A stretch of 64,000 nt of DNA from the NCBI RefSeq assembly GCF_013426205.1, contig NC_089426.1, positions 1,364,001 to 1,428,000 of the forward strand, in the 5' to 3' direction. The position numbers were made by a program, and so were the translations under genes. The notes beneath the pieces are model-generated. The model had not been told where the DNA came from and searched no databases. It was given only the letters and a program-made list of their open reading frames with translations. This document shows, piece after piece, positions 36,185 to 45,472 of this stretch (the stretch's first letter is position 1; each line of letters opens with the position of its first letter). Origin of the DNA: Metarhizium brunneum (Eukaryota; Ascomycota; Sordariomycetes; Hypocreales; Clavicipitaceae).

Positions 36185-38518
36185 GGTGTTGGATTATGCC
36201 AAGCCCTGGTTCTGCTGTGAAGCGTTCATGATCCGGCATCAATATTTTTTGAGATCTTTCTCGGCTTCCGATCAAAAACAGGGCATTATCTACACCTTTA
36301 GGTTGAAACCCGCCACCTCGGGTAGGTCAGCAACTGGCATTGATGACTCTGTTGGATGGCCATTTCGGCGCACTGACGAGAGGCGGCGGTTTCCATGGAC
36401 GCAAGATGCCCAGGAGTCCAGGACTGGCAGCGGTCTGGTGGCGCTCAGCTCAAGTGGGTCCCTCAATGATCGCTCTGGTCCTCTGGAGCACATGATTGAT
36501 GGTGAGCTTCAACATTCTGCCCTGGCACGATCAATGAATGGACTGAGACAACACAGCTATCAGCCACAGCAGTAGCTGACAAGTAATTCATTTAATGGAT
36601 TGGACATGGGATGCGTATTCCTGCGCTTGGCACATGTCATGATGGCCGACTGGTGGTTCTGCATGGAACATCCCGCGAGGGGTTTGGCATTGGAGTAAAC
36701 TTTGAATGGGAAGAACCCGAGCAGCTCCTTCCATCCTGGATATGGCGCCCGCATCCTCTGCAATCATCTCAATAATCGACGAATAACAACCCCGACTCTG
36801 ACTCGACGATGGTCATGGCCTGCATACATACAGTTACCGCCTCAATCAATGTTTTGGGCAGCTAAACGCAAATCAAGAGACCACGATATAAGCCCACGAT
36901 CCCCTGTCCCAGGCTGGCCGTTGAAACACGCACAAGAGACACTTCCAAGCACTCTCTTCGACGCCGGACGATGCCACCAACGCGAGCTTGTGATGTAGTT
37001 AAAAACATTACACAGGTATCCGTCGTGATGGTTTGGGTCCATGCGAGTCCAGGCGGTGAGCACCATGAATCTTGGGGCGTGTCTTGGTTGCCGTCCTCAT
37101 AATTGATCAAGTGACGGCCTGTCGCCGATTCAACATGAGACCCGCGGTAGTCGACTCTTGGCAGCATGGCAAGTCACATCAGGATTCTGGTATTCCTTAA
37201 CTTTGTCGCATTGGACCCCAAACTCGTGGATAAATGACTTGTATGCGTGCGATCAAATCGCCAGAGGATTTAACTGAAAGTTCAGCGTAAAAGGCCAAGT
37301 TCCGTGGACACAAGACAGTAGAAAGAATGAAAATAAAAAGAAGGAACTCGACGTCTAAACATCTAAAGGGATACATAATAACTACCAAGGTAAAGATTTC
37401 TCATAGCCGATGACGTCAGTTTGCTTTTCCGTGTGCCCAGAACCACCAAAATGATTAATGACAGTTCGTCACTTGCAGCGGTTTATTCACCTCCGACTAT
37501 TGGCAATCTATTCATGGTCATTCAAGTTTGCAAGTAGAGATTTAATGTTGGAGGACTACAGACACTTAACATTATCAACATAACCAATCGTTAGGCCTCC
37601 CCGTCCGCTTTTGAGCAAAACTCCGTCAGTCTCCAAATTCGTTCTCGATGTGTCGCCCGAGGATTCCAATCACAGGAGGTCTACAAGTGGCCTTAATTCA
37701 CTGATCCGTCTTCCTTGCACCGTCAGACTGGTAAGAAATACGAGCCTGTGACTAGTCACTGGGCTCTCCGTTCCGATGAATGGAAGAATTGATTTGAAGA
37801 ACGGCATCGGTCTGGATCCATGGAGGGACGCAAACAAACAGTATCCTTGCACACGACACCATATGGGAACTCATCAATTTTCCTCGGATACACAATATTT
37901 CCGCTACATTCTTTGCGGTAGACACAAGATCGACTGGAATAATCTCTGGTTTTGATAAAGAATATCGAGTTCAACGACCAGCATACCGGTCCCAACGTAA
38001 TACATGTTCGTCTTCAATGCATCTCGAAACCTCGCAGCTTGCAGCACCATCCCAGTCGCCCAATTACGGCGGCTGTAGAGGGTACCTAAACCTGGGGGGA
38101 ACTAGTGTATATAAGTCTGGTAGCTTCCCCCTTTTGACCTTGATTCTACGAATAGCTTAGCCTCTAGAAAGTATTCTATATAAGTAACGCAGCTGCCTCT
38201 GGTCTTTTTGTGCATTCTCAGGCACTTTTCGCTTTATTCCGCCTTCGGCCGACTTGCCGTTCGCGGCCCGAACCCTTCCCCCCGCGCCGTGTTGTTCTAC
38301 GGGTCGTCGGCGCTTGAGCGGCACGGACTTGACTATTTTGGCAGCCACGGCCCATGCCAATCCCGGGCGAACCACTTATAAGACAGTGCAGAATGAACCA
38401 AGACGCAATCAACAGAAGCAACATGATGTTCTAAATGATCTTTCTGCTTTAAAGACCGCACGACACAATCGACAACGTAGAGAGAAACGCCCCGCTTGCA
38501 TGCGGTACAATTACACCA
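36185..38518. other. gene-free spacer
   Basis: Divergent upstream regions of the Zn2Cys6 regulator and the PEBP gene. Short open frames on both strands show no motif. The 37.2-38.0 kb part is AT-richer and may include decayed material, but I find nothing specific. Confidence 0.4.
38375..38382 (+). promoter_or_regulatory. TATA-like element of the PEBP gene
   Basis: CTTATAAG about 140 bp upstream of the start codon at 38519. Called by match and spacing only. Confidence 0.35.
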
Positions 38519-39122
38519 ATGCCTTCCAACACCAATGCCATGGGGGCACTCGCCGCCGTCCAGAACGACAAGTCCAAGATATTAGGCGTCCGTATGGGCA
38601 GGCACACTGTTGAGCCGGGGTTGCACATCCCCAAGGCCGGTACGAAATACCACCAGACGTTTCTATTTCACTCTTACACCAATCCAGTGAAAACTAACCT
38701 CTGTTATAGAAGCACGAGACGAGCCAGTTGTTCGCTTTGATGGGGCCAACACTTCAACGAAATACATGGTCGTCTGTCTAGACCTGGATGCTCCTCATCC
38801 ATCGTTCCCCTTTCTCAGTCCTATTCTTCACTGGATTCAACCTGGGTTGCAGGCGGCAAATGAAGGCGGACAGAGGGTTTTGAGGGCATCTGAGCCGTCG
38901 ATTAGCGACTATGCTCCTCCTGGCCCTCCACCGGGCAGTCCACCGCACCGGTACTGCTTCTTCTTATATGGGCAGCCGGCATCCTTGGATGGGAGCAAGT
39001 ATGCTTCAGTCGATGGGGCCAAGATGGGCCTCTGGTCGAGAATGCGCTACAGTCTTGATACGGCGGAGAAGGAGTTGGGATTGGGTCCGATCGTCGCGAC
39101 CAACTACTTTACGAGCAATTAG
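38519..39122 (+). CDS. phosphatidylethanolamine-binding protein (PEBP/TFS1-like) family
   Basis: Two exons (38519-38639 and 38710-39122) with a 70-nt intron encode 177 residues. The PEBP ligand-pocket features are present: the LDLDAPHPSFP segment (equivalent to the DPDAPS box) around residues 60-70, a HWIQ stretch after it, and the second box with GSPPHRY near residue 120. In yeast the relative Tfs1 inhibits carboxypeptidase Y and interacts with Ras signalling; other members bind phospholipids or act as scaffolds. No signal peptide is apparent, so it is probably cytosolic. Length is usual for the family. I chose the ATG at 38519 because the next in-frame ATG would cut into the first conserved strand. 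Confidence 0.87.
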
Positions 39123-39917
39123 TCAATTGGCTTGGAGATGGGATACCCATATAGTACTTGGCATTGAGGTTTACTGCTGAATAACTTGTGGTATTTATAG
39201 TACCGCGTAGAAGAGCGGTATTACTCTACATCTTACATCTGACTGTCCTCTAGCCTATAATATAGATGTAGCAAGGGGTAGTCATGCCCGGCGAGTTGAG
39301 TTGGGGTTCGACATCCAACCAACCATATCACCCGAGGTATCTTGAAATGCATAGATTTCGCCCCGGGAACTGCAGAGATGGATCGTGCAATCCGGCCTCG
39401 TCTCTCCCGTGTTCAAGTTCACGCAAACCCAACCACACCATGTCCAACTATACATCTCACCAAAAAGCCACCCGTTATGCCCCAATAACTCCAACTATCC
39501 CGCAACCCCTGGCCCACCAAAGAGGCGTCCAGCCAGCTCGGCTCAATGAGACCCCGATCCAACTCCGCAAAACTCCCACGCCACGGAACACGCCCCCAAC
39601 TCCCCAACATCACCAAGCCCGTCCGGTGTGCTCCGCCCTTCCCGAAGCCCAGCTCCGTCGATACAATGAGGGGCGCCCTTGTCCATGAAGCCCCCATTGG
39701 CGGGGACGAGTCGTGACGTGATGGCGATTTCTAAGCAGGTCATCTACGCCCGCCAAAAGAACATTACCAAGCGCCCGCTCAAAGTGCCATGCTAATCGAA
39801 GTCAGATAGTACTAGTCTTGATGGAGTCCCCAATATATAACACATAATACATCCGCCCCGGTCGCGGTTCCTCATGAGCAGCCCATCCCTCACCAACCAG
39901 CTTCGCAACTCACAAAC
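39123..39917. other. spacer between PEBP and GST genes
   Basis: 3' side of the PEBP gene and promoter of the GST gene. A TATATAA element lies at 39834-39840, about 80 bp before the GST start codon. No supported open frame. Confidence 0.4.
39834..39840 (+). promoter_or_regulatory. TATA box of the GST gene
   Basis: TATATAA, 78-84 bp upstream of the start codon at 39918. A strong consensus match in a fitting position. Confidence 0.45.
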
Positions 39918-40937
39918 ATGGCCGCCAAAACCGACATTGTGCTCTACACAGCTTCGACGCCCAATGGCATCAAGGCATCGATTGCGCTCGAGGAGCTCGG
40001 GCTCCAGTACAAAGTAAGCCAACCGTCTCCGCGAGACAAAAGCGCAGACAAGGAGGACAGCGGCTCACAGCGGCAGGTGCACGCGATTAAAATGATGGAA
40101 AACGAGCAAAAGGAGCCGTGGTTCCTCGACATCAACCCCAACGGGCGCATCCCCGCCCTGACGGACACGCTGGACGGCAACAAGATCCGCGTGTTTGAGA
40201 GCGGCGCCATCCTCGAGTATCTCGTGGACCGGTACGACAAGGACCACAAGATTTCGTATCCCCGGGGCACAGCAGAGCACTGGGAGGTGACAAGCTGGGT
40301 CAGCAGCCTCCTCGTACACACCAGACGTCCCGAGGGAAACGGCTGCTAACATTGAAACATTATGTTTGAACAGCTCATGTGGCAGATGGGCGGCCTGGGC
40401 CCGATGCAAGGCCAGTCCAACCACTTCAAGCGTACGTCGTCGTCGCCGGAGCGCCAGGCGCAGCAATCTATCTCAAGTGCTTGCTAACCCAGCCGCAGGA
40501 TACGCCCCCGAGAAGATCGAATACGGAATCAACCGCTACGGCAACGAGACGCGCCGCCTCTACCGCACCATGGAGGACCACCTCGCCAAGTCGCCGCACG
40601 GGTTCCTCGTCGGCGACCGCGTCACCGTCGCCGACATTTCATGCTGGGGATGGGTCGCTTCGCACAGTAAGGTTTCTTCCCACCGCCGCGACGTACGTGC
40701 CTCACTGCTAACCGCCTCGACCAAGCCTGGGCGGGCGTCTCGCTCGACGAGTTCCCCCATCTCGACAAGTGGCTCAAGACGCTGCTGCGGCGGCCTGGCT
40801 TCGAAAGGGGCCGCCACGTGCCGAATCCGCATACCGCCTTTGACAACGACGGCCTGACGGAGGAGGAGCTCGACACAAAGGCCGAGGGGGCCAGGAACTG
40901 GGTGCAGGGCGGCATGAAGGCCGACGCGCAGAAATGA
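39918..40937 (+). CDS. glutathione S-transferase, Ure2-like
   Basis: Five exons (39918-40013, 40077-40298, 40374-40431, 40499-40666, 40726-40937) encode 251 residues. The thioredoxin-like N-terminal domain begins with the [11 protein letters not shown] segment typical of fungal Ure2-type GSTs, and ESGAILEYL binds the glutathione gamma-glutamyl part. The all-helical C-terminal domain has [10 protein letters not shown] and the [10 protein letters not shown]-capping region. It likely conjugates glutathione to electrophiles or reduces peroxides in the cytosol. Intron 1 is 63 nt, a multiple of three without a stop, so its retention would add 21 residues. Intron 4 ends in AAG. The gene converges on the GGSS decarboxylase with only 131 bp between stops, which hints at a shared pathway but does not prove it. 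Confidence 0.9.
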
Positions 40938-41068
40938 TGACGATGTTGGCCAAACAAGCTGGCGAGCCTACAGGACAAGCGACTTATATGTTCTTGAACC
41001 ACGGCAGATGTACATATATACAACGCAGCGCTTGTCAGAACGCGCCGCGCGCGCAATAAAACACAATC

Positions 41069-42755
41069 CTAATGAACAACGGCCAGCTTCCCCCTCACGG
41101 GGACATTCTCCTGCCTCCCCACGGGCGGAAACCCGTCGACCCTGACGCCCCTTTGGAATACCAAGCAGTGGCTCGACCCCCCAAAGTGAAACATGCCCAG
41201 CTGGTCGCCCTTTTTCAAGCGCTGGCCCTCCTTGACCGTGATGTCGCACGTGCTAACCTCGTCCATGCCGATGCCGATGAAGCCCAGCAGGCCAATCTTG
41301 GGGTTGTCCGCCTCCAGCACGATCATGGCCCTCGCCGCCAGCGCGGACAGGTACCCCTGCGCCACGGAGATGCCGCGCGTGTCAATCTCGACTCGCGGGT
41401 CGCCCTCGGCCTCCGAGAGCGGCTCGCTAAAGTACGTGCCGTCCTGGACGAAGGCGCGCCGCACCGTGCCCGAGACGGGCGAGTGCCAGCGGTGGTAGGA
41501 GAGCGCCGACAGGAACGCCTGGTAGATGGTGCCGCCGACGAACTCGTGCGCGAGCGTGTCGTGCGCAAACATGTCGACGAGCGAGTACGGCTGGCCCTTG
41601 GCGAAGAACTTGTCGCGGAGCCGGACGTCGTGCGCCACGTTGAACACCGAGGACTCGCACGCGTTGGCAATGACGGAGTCGTCGTCGGGATCGGCGACGG
41701 GGCGCGCCGCGTCGTGCACTCGCCGCGTGAAGAAGTCTCGTCGGGAGTCAGCAGGTATCTTATACATGGCGTGGTGCTTTGTGCTGGAGAATCAGGGGTG
41801 ATTCCTTGTGTGTGAAAAGGGGGGGGGGGGGGGCTGCCATACCGTCCCAGGACTTGAAACCCATGTGTTTTGCGGAGGGATCGCAGACAAACATGTCCTC
41901 AAACTTCATGCTCGACTGGTACGGCATGTTGGCGACCTGGACAAGATCACTCATGCCCGTCTGTCCGAACCAGCCTAGGCTATGGTCCCCCAGGACCTCT
42001 GCCGACTCGGGCGTCTACAGCCGGATATCAGCTCACAGGCCCGACGAACACGGCATTCGTTCAATGTTGCCTGACATACCTGCAAGTACTTCCCCCACTC
42101 GTTCAGCACCTTCTTCAACGCCTTGTTCACGTCTGGATCTAGAAACGCCGCGTGCCCACTGGCTCCCCAACACCCCCGTCAGCAGCCATGTTATCACGAC
42201 AGAGAGACCGTCCAAGCCAAGTCTCGCGAAAATCAAACTTACCTAGGCGTTCCCATTTGGTAGTCTAGCAGCGAGCACATGGGCACTCCTACCACGCCCA
42301 CGCTCTCCGCGGCCTCTGTCCACTCCGGCGCTCGCGTCACGATGTGGTTTAGCACCTGCAGCATGTGCTCGTAATCGCGAATCTGCTTGCCGCCCGTGGG
42401 GTCCCGCCAGTAGGGATGCTTGCGGGGGATTTCGTCAAACATTTGCACAAAGTACATGTATATGCGCGAGTTGCCTTCGATGAGCTGCCTGAATTCCTCG
42501 AGGGCCGGTGTGAGCGGCTGCTTGGGGTGCGAGTCAATGTGGCGGGTGACGTTGGAGAGGTATTGGCGATGGACGCGGTGGTCGGCGGGGAGCCATGCCC
42601 CCGGCCTGCGTAGACAAGTTAGTTACACGATATAATGTCTTGTGTTGAGATGATGGATTGCGAGAAAAGGGTGGGAGTGTTTTGGTGTAGCGGACGTACC
42701 TGTGGATACGATACTCGGAGGGGATGTCATGATGATCGCCGTGCTGATGAACCAT
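41069..42755 (-). CDS. PSD-superfamily amino-acid decarboxylase-like enzyme with GGSS motif (PsiD-type)
   Basis: Five exons (42755-42700, 42605-42243, 42158-42080, 42014-41843, 41736-41069) encode 445 residues. The C-terminal half is a phosphatidylserine decarboxylase domain: WDDFFTRR near 225, the YHRWHSP box near 310, and GGSS at about 409-412, where self-cleavage makes the pyruvoyl group. Classical PSDs carry LGST there. The ~200-residue N-terminal extension (MFDEIP, APEW, MGTPSGHAAFL) and the lack of a targeting peptide or membrane segment match soluble family members such as the tryptophan decarboxylase PsiD of psilocybin-forming mushrooms. I infer an aromatic or other amino-acid substrate rather than phosphatidylserine. 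Intron 4 holds a 15-base homopolymer and ends in an unusual GAG. The adjacent GST gene converges on it. Confidence 0.88.
41819..41833. repeat. 15-bp poly-G tract inside decarboxylase intron 4
   Basis: A run of 15 G on the plus strand (C in the transcript) starts nine bases after the intron donor. Such tracts vary in length and can form G-quadruplexes on the template side. Confidence 0.8.
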
Positions 42756-43789
42756 TTTGAACTCCTTGATTCGCAGTCGAGTATCCTCAATTGGTGTTTG
42801 TTGCCAGATCAGACTGGTGCATCAAGTGTCCGGCAAGGCTGCATTGTTGCACCTAAACTTTATATGAGTGCGGCTCCCTAACCGCCGGTCGATGACGCCG
42901 GTGATGCCGCTCATACATCGACGACATGGAGCTGGACGGCAACTCGGCACGGCTCCACGCGCCGCCCCGTCATCGATGATGCGCCCAGTGCCAACAATCC
43001 AGTCGTTGATCGTTGATTCTACACGTCCGCACCCTCAAGCCTCGTCACGGTGCAGCATCCGCTTCGCATGCTCGGTGAATTTTCAAAATAGTCTTTATCA
43101 ATGTCTACTTGCTCCACCATGGGTTGAAAAATTCCATCCTCTTAGAGGGGGTATCTATACACTCAAGAATCCGAAAAGCTCCTCCACCCAATTTGTTTGA
43201 GGCACTCCATGCGTTTTGCCCATTGCAGATTGTTAGCACGCAACAAATGCTCAACAGAAAAAGAAAAAAAAAAGTCCTTCAACCGCCCTACACAACGGTT
43301 ATGCCGCAATGTGGGTTGAAATGTTGCCACTCATATCAAGCCAAGATCGTAGTGTCGAGTCATTGAGAGAAGTCGGGGTGGTAGAATTAAAGGCGTAGAC
43401 AATGAAACGTAGGCATGGTACCAAAGTCGGACAAAAATGTCCAAATGTCGTGTCATCGATTTCCTGGCCCCCAAGTATATATCGTATTCGATAATTCATC
43501 GAGTACAAGGGGGAGAAGCAAACATAAGCTCCTCGTTGAATATCGTCGCCATTTCTCGCCTTCATGTGACGCCGGGTAAAAAGAAAAAGAACAAATGAAA
43601 CCATAAAAGTCGCTAAGCTGGACAGTGAAGTGAGGTGTAGAAAAGAAAAGAGAATATGGCAAGCTGAGAAATAACACAAAGGGCTAAGAATGGGTTTCTA
43701 TGAATCACAAGTCGTAACGTCGTAATAGTTTAGCTAAAGTAACAGTGCCGTGCAGTAGATAGACACAAGCTGAGCAAAGCCGTGCTTGA
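42756..43789. other. spacer between decarboxylase and TeaR genes
   Basis: Left part is the decarboxylase promoter. Right part (about 43.3-43.78 kb) is AT-richer and probably the long 3' untranslated region of the TeaR gene. No supported open frame. Confidence 0.4.
42858..42866 (-). promoter_or_regulatory. TATA box of the decarboxylase gene
   Basis: CATATAAAG on the minus strand, about 105 bp upstream of the start codon at 42755. Called by match and spacing only. Confidence 0.4.
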
Positions 43790-45472
43790 TTACATGATGA
43801 CACAGCATCCGCAACCGGCCTTCTTCTTAGCTTCTTGCTCTGCTTGTATCGTCGGCTCACCAACATCTTCAGGCTGCGGGATGGGCTGCGGTCCGGGGGG
43901 TTTGGGATTCGCTACTGCGGTGACTGCAGGTTTGTCCGATATCTTGGGCATCGTTGAGTACGAGCCCTGCTTTGGACTCTTGGCAATGCCTGATTTCAGC
44001 GGCCAGTCTCCTGCCTGCGACAGATCTTCCACTTCAGGGGGGACAGGTTCCTTCTCTTGCGGTCTCGGGAACTCATGGTCGTTCAGGGGGCGAAATTCCT
44101 TGTCATAGACGTCACCAAATTTCCCTTCCTTCTCCCACCTTTCTTGCTGTAGACGCTTGGCCACCGTGGGTAGTAGCTGCTGGTCCGGAGGCAATCGCGG
44201 GTCGGGCTTGTATGAGTCAAACACCCATGGTGGGTCACCTTCGGGCTGCTTGCTGGCAGCAGACGGTTCCCCAGATCGTGTGGATGGGCGGGTTCCACTG
44301 ACATCCCGATTAGGGCCGGACCTGGTTTTTGGCCTGCTGGGAGTTGTGCTGGTCTTTGATGCAGTCGAAGTTTTTCGTACCGTGGTCTTCTTTGGGGAGC
44401 TCTCCGTCACGGATCGCTTTGCGGTGGCCGACCGACTGCCGTTGTGGACTGCCTCAAAGTCCCTGGTAGAAGCACTCGCGCTTCGCGATCGCGTTTTAGT
44501 GTAGGCAATGGTATCGCCGTCCATTGACTCGATCCGTCGAACCGAAGGAGAGCCACGCTCCAGGTAATCTTGTGGGATGGGGGCAGGGCTAATCTTGGCT
44601 ACCGGAATCTTGGTGCCTCCCCTCAGACTCTGCGAGGAAAAATAGGCATTGGCCTCCTCTTCAGCAATCTCTTCTGGCGTTCGCAAATCCCAGCAGGGAG
44701 AAGAGTACGACTCCTCGCCAACTTGACCCATGACAGCAGAATCGTGGCGCTGTCGGTTTTGATGCTGATTATCGATATCGATCGAATTCTGACCGCGGGG
44801 CCGTCTTTGCTTGCTGGAGGCTCGGACCCTGGGCATTATGAAGCCGGCGGCTTGCAGCTCTTCACTTTCAATTTTGGCCAACTTGTCTCGATGAATCCAT
44901 TTGGAATCTTCCTCGCTGTACTCGAAGCCCAGGGTCTGTTGAATATGCCGCCTGTGCTCTTCTGACCCACCGTGCTTTCCGGAAATCGCATCTTCGGAAG
45001 GGTTCGGTTGGCCTTGTCTAGACTCAACTGCCAACGCCGGGGAGAGCCCAGCGTTTCCATCTCCTGATTTATCCCATTTAGACACGTTGAGGTTGTCGGA
45101 GGAGTGCGTTTTGCGAGCAGCCATTTCAAAATCGTTGCCGGCTTGGGCGTAGGAAGAAGACAAAGCGTTGCCGTTCTGCGAGCCGACAGCACCGCGAGAG
45201 GGTTCATCGGGGCGAGGTTCGTTCTGACCGTCTTGCGATGTCTTCTGTGAATGGATTTCATTAGCGAACCCTGTTGAGCCAATGGCGGAGATACGCGCAG
45301 GAAAGGGAGGCACCGCAGGTCGTGTATAATCTCGTATCCAAGAGTCTGCGGATGGCAAATTTATTCTTACTTCTGGCTGCGCACCGGGGTAATCCCAGAC
45401 GCCCTCCCCATGGCTGCCGCTCAGCGGTGTCAAGGCCGCAGCTCCCGTGGGAGTTGATGAAACAGCGGCCAT
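43790..45472 (-). CDS. TeaR homologue, prenylated cell-end marker receptor
   Basis: An intact 560-residue frame without introns. The protein is mostly disordered, rich in Ser, Pro, Arg and Lys, with conserved islands: an N-terminal WDYPGAQPEVRINLPSAD-like segment (residues 26-43), a region around 180-220 (QQTLGFEYSEEDSKWIHRDK) and a C-terminal PWVFDSYKPDPRLPPDQQLLPT segment. It ends in C557-V-I-M560, a CAAX box for farnesylation, preceded by Lys and further Cys. This matches TeaR of Aspergillus, a plasma-membrane anchor at hyphal tips that recruits the kelch protein TeaA delivered by microtubules and so directs polar growth. The CAAX end and the conserved islands make the call quite firm. The leader region upstream is long. 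Confidence 0.88.
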   Translation of the reverse strand: MAAVSSTPTGAAALTPLSGSHGEGVWDYPGAQPEVRINLPSADSWIRDYTRPAVPPFPARISAIGSTGFANEIHSQKTSQDGQNEPRPDEPSRGAVGSQNGNALSSSYAQAGNDFEMAARKTHSSDNLNVSKWDKSGDGNAGLSPALAVESRQGQPNPSEDAISGKHGGSEEHRRHIQQTLGFEYSEEDSKWIHRDKLAKIESEELQAAGFIMPRVRASSKQRRPRGQNSIDIDNQHQNRQRHDSAVMGQVGEESYSSPCWDLRTPEEIAEEEANAYFSSQSLRGGTKIPVAKISPAPIPQDYLERGSPSVRRIESMDGDTIAYTKTRSRSASASTRDFEAVHNGSRSATAKRSVTESSPKKTTVRKTSTASKTSTTPSRPKTRSGPNRDVSGTRPSTRSGEPSAASKQPEGDPPWVFDSYKPDPRLPPDQQLLPTVAKRLQQERWEKEGKFGDVYDKEFRPLNDHEFPRPQEKEPVPPEVEDLSQAGDWPLKSGIAKSPKQGSYSTMPKISDKPAVTAVANPKPPGPQPIPQPEDVGEPTIQAEQEAKKKAGCGCCVIM

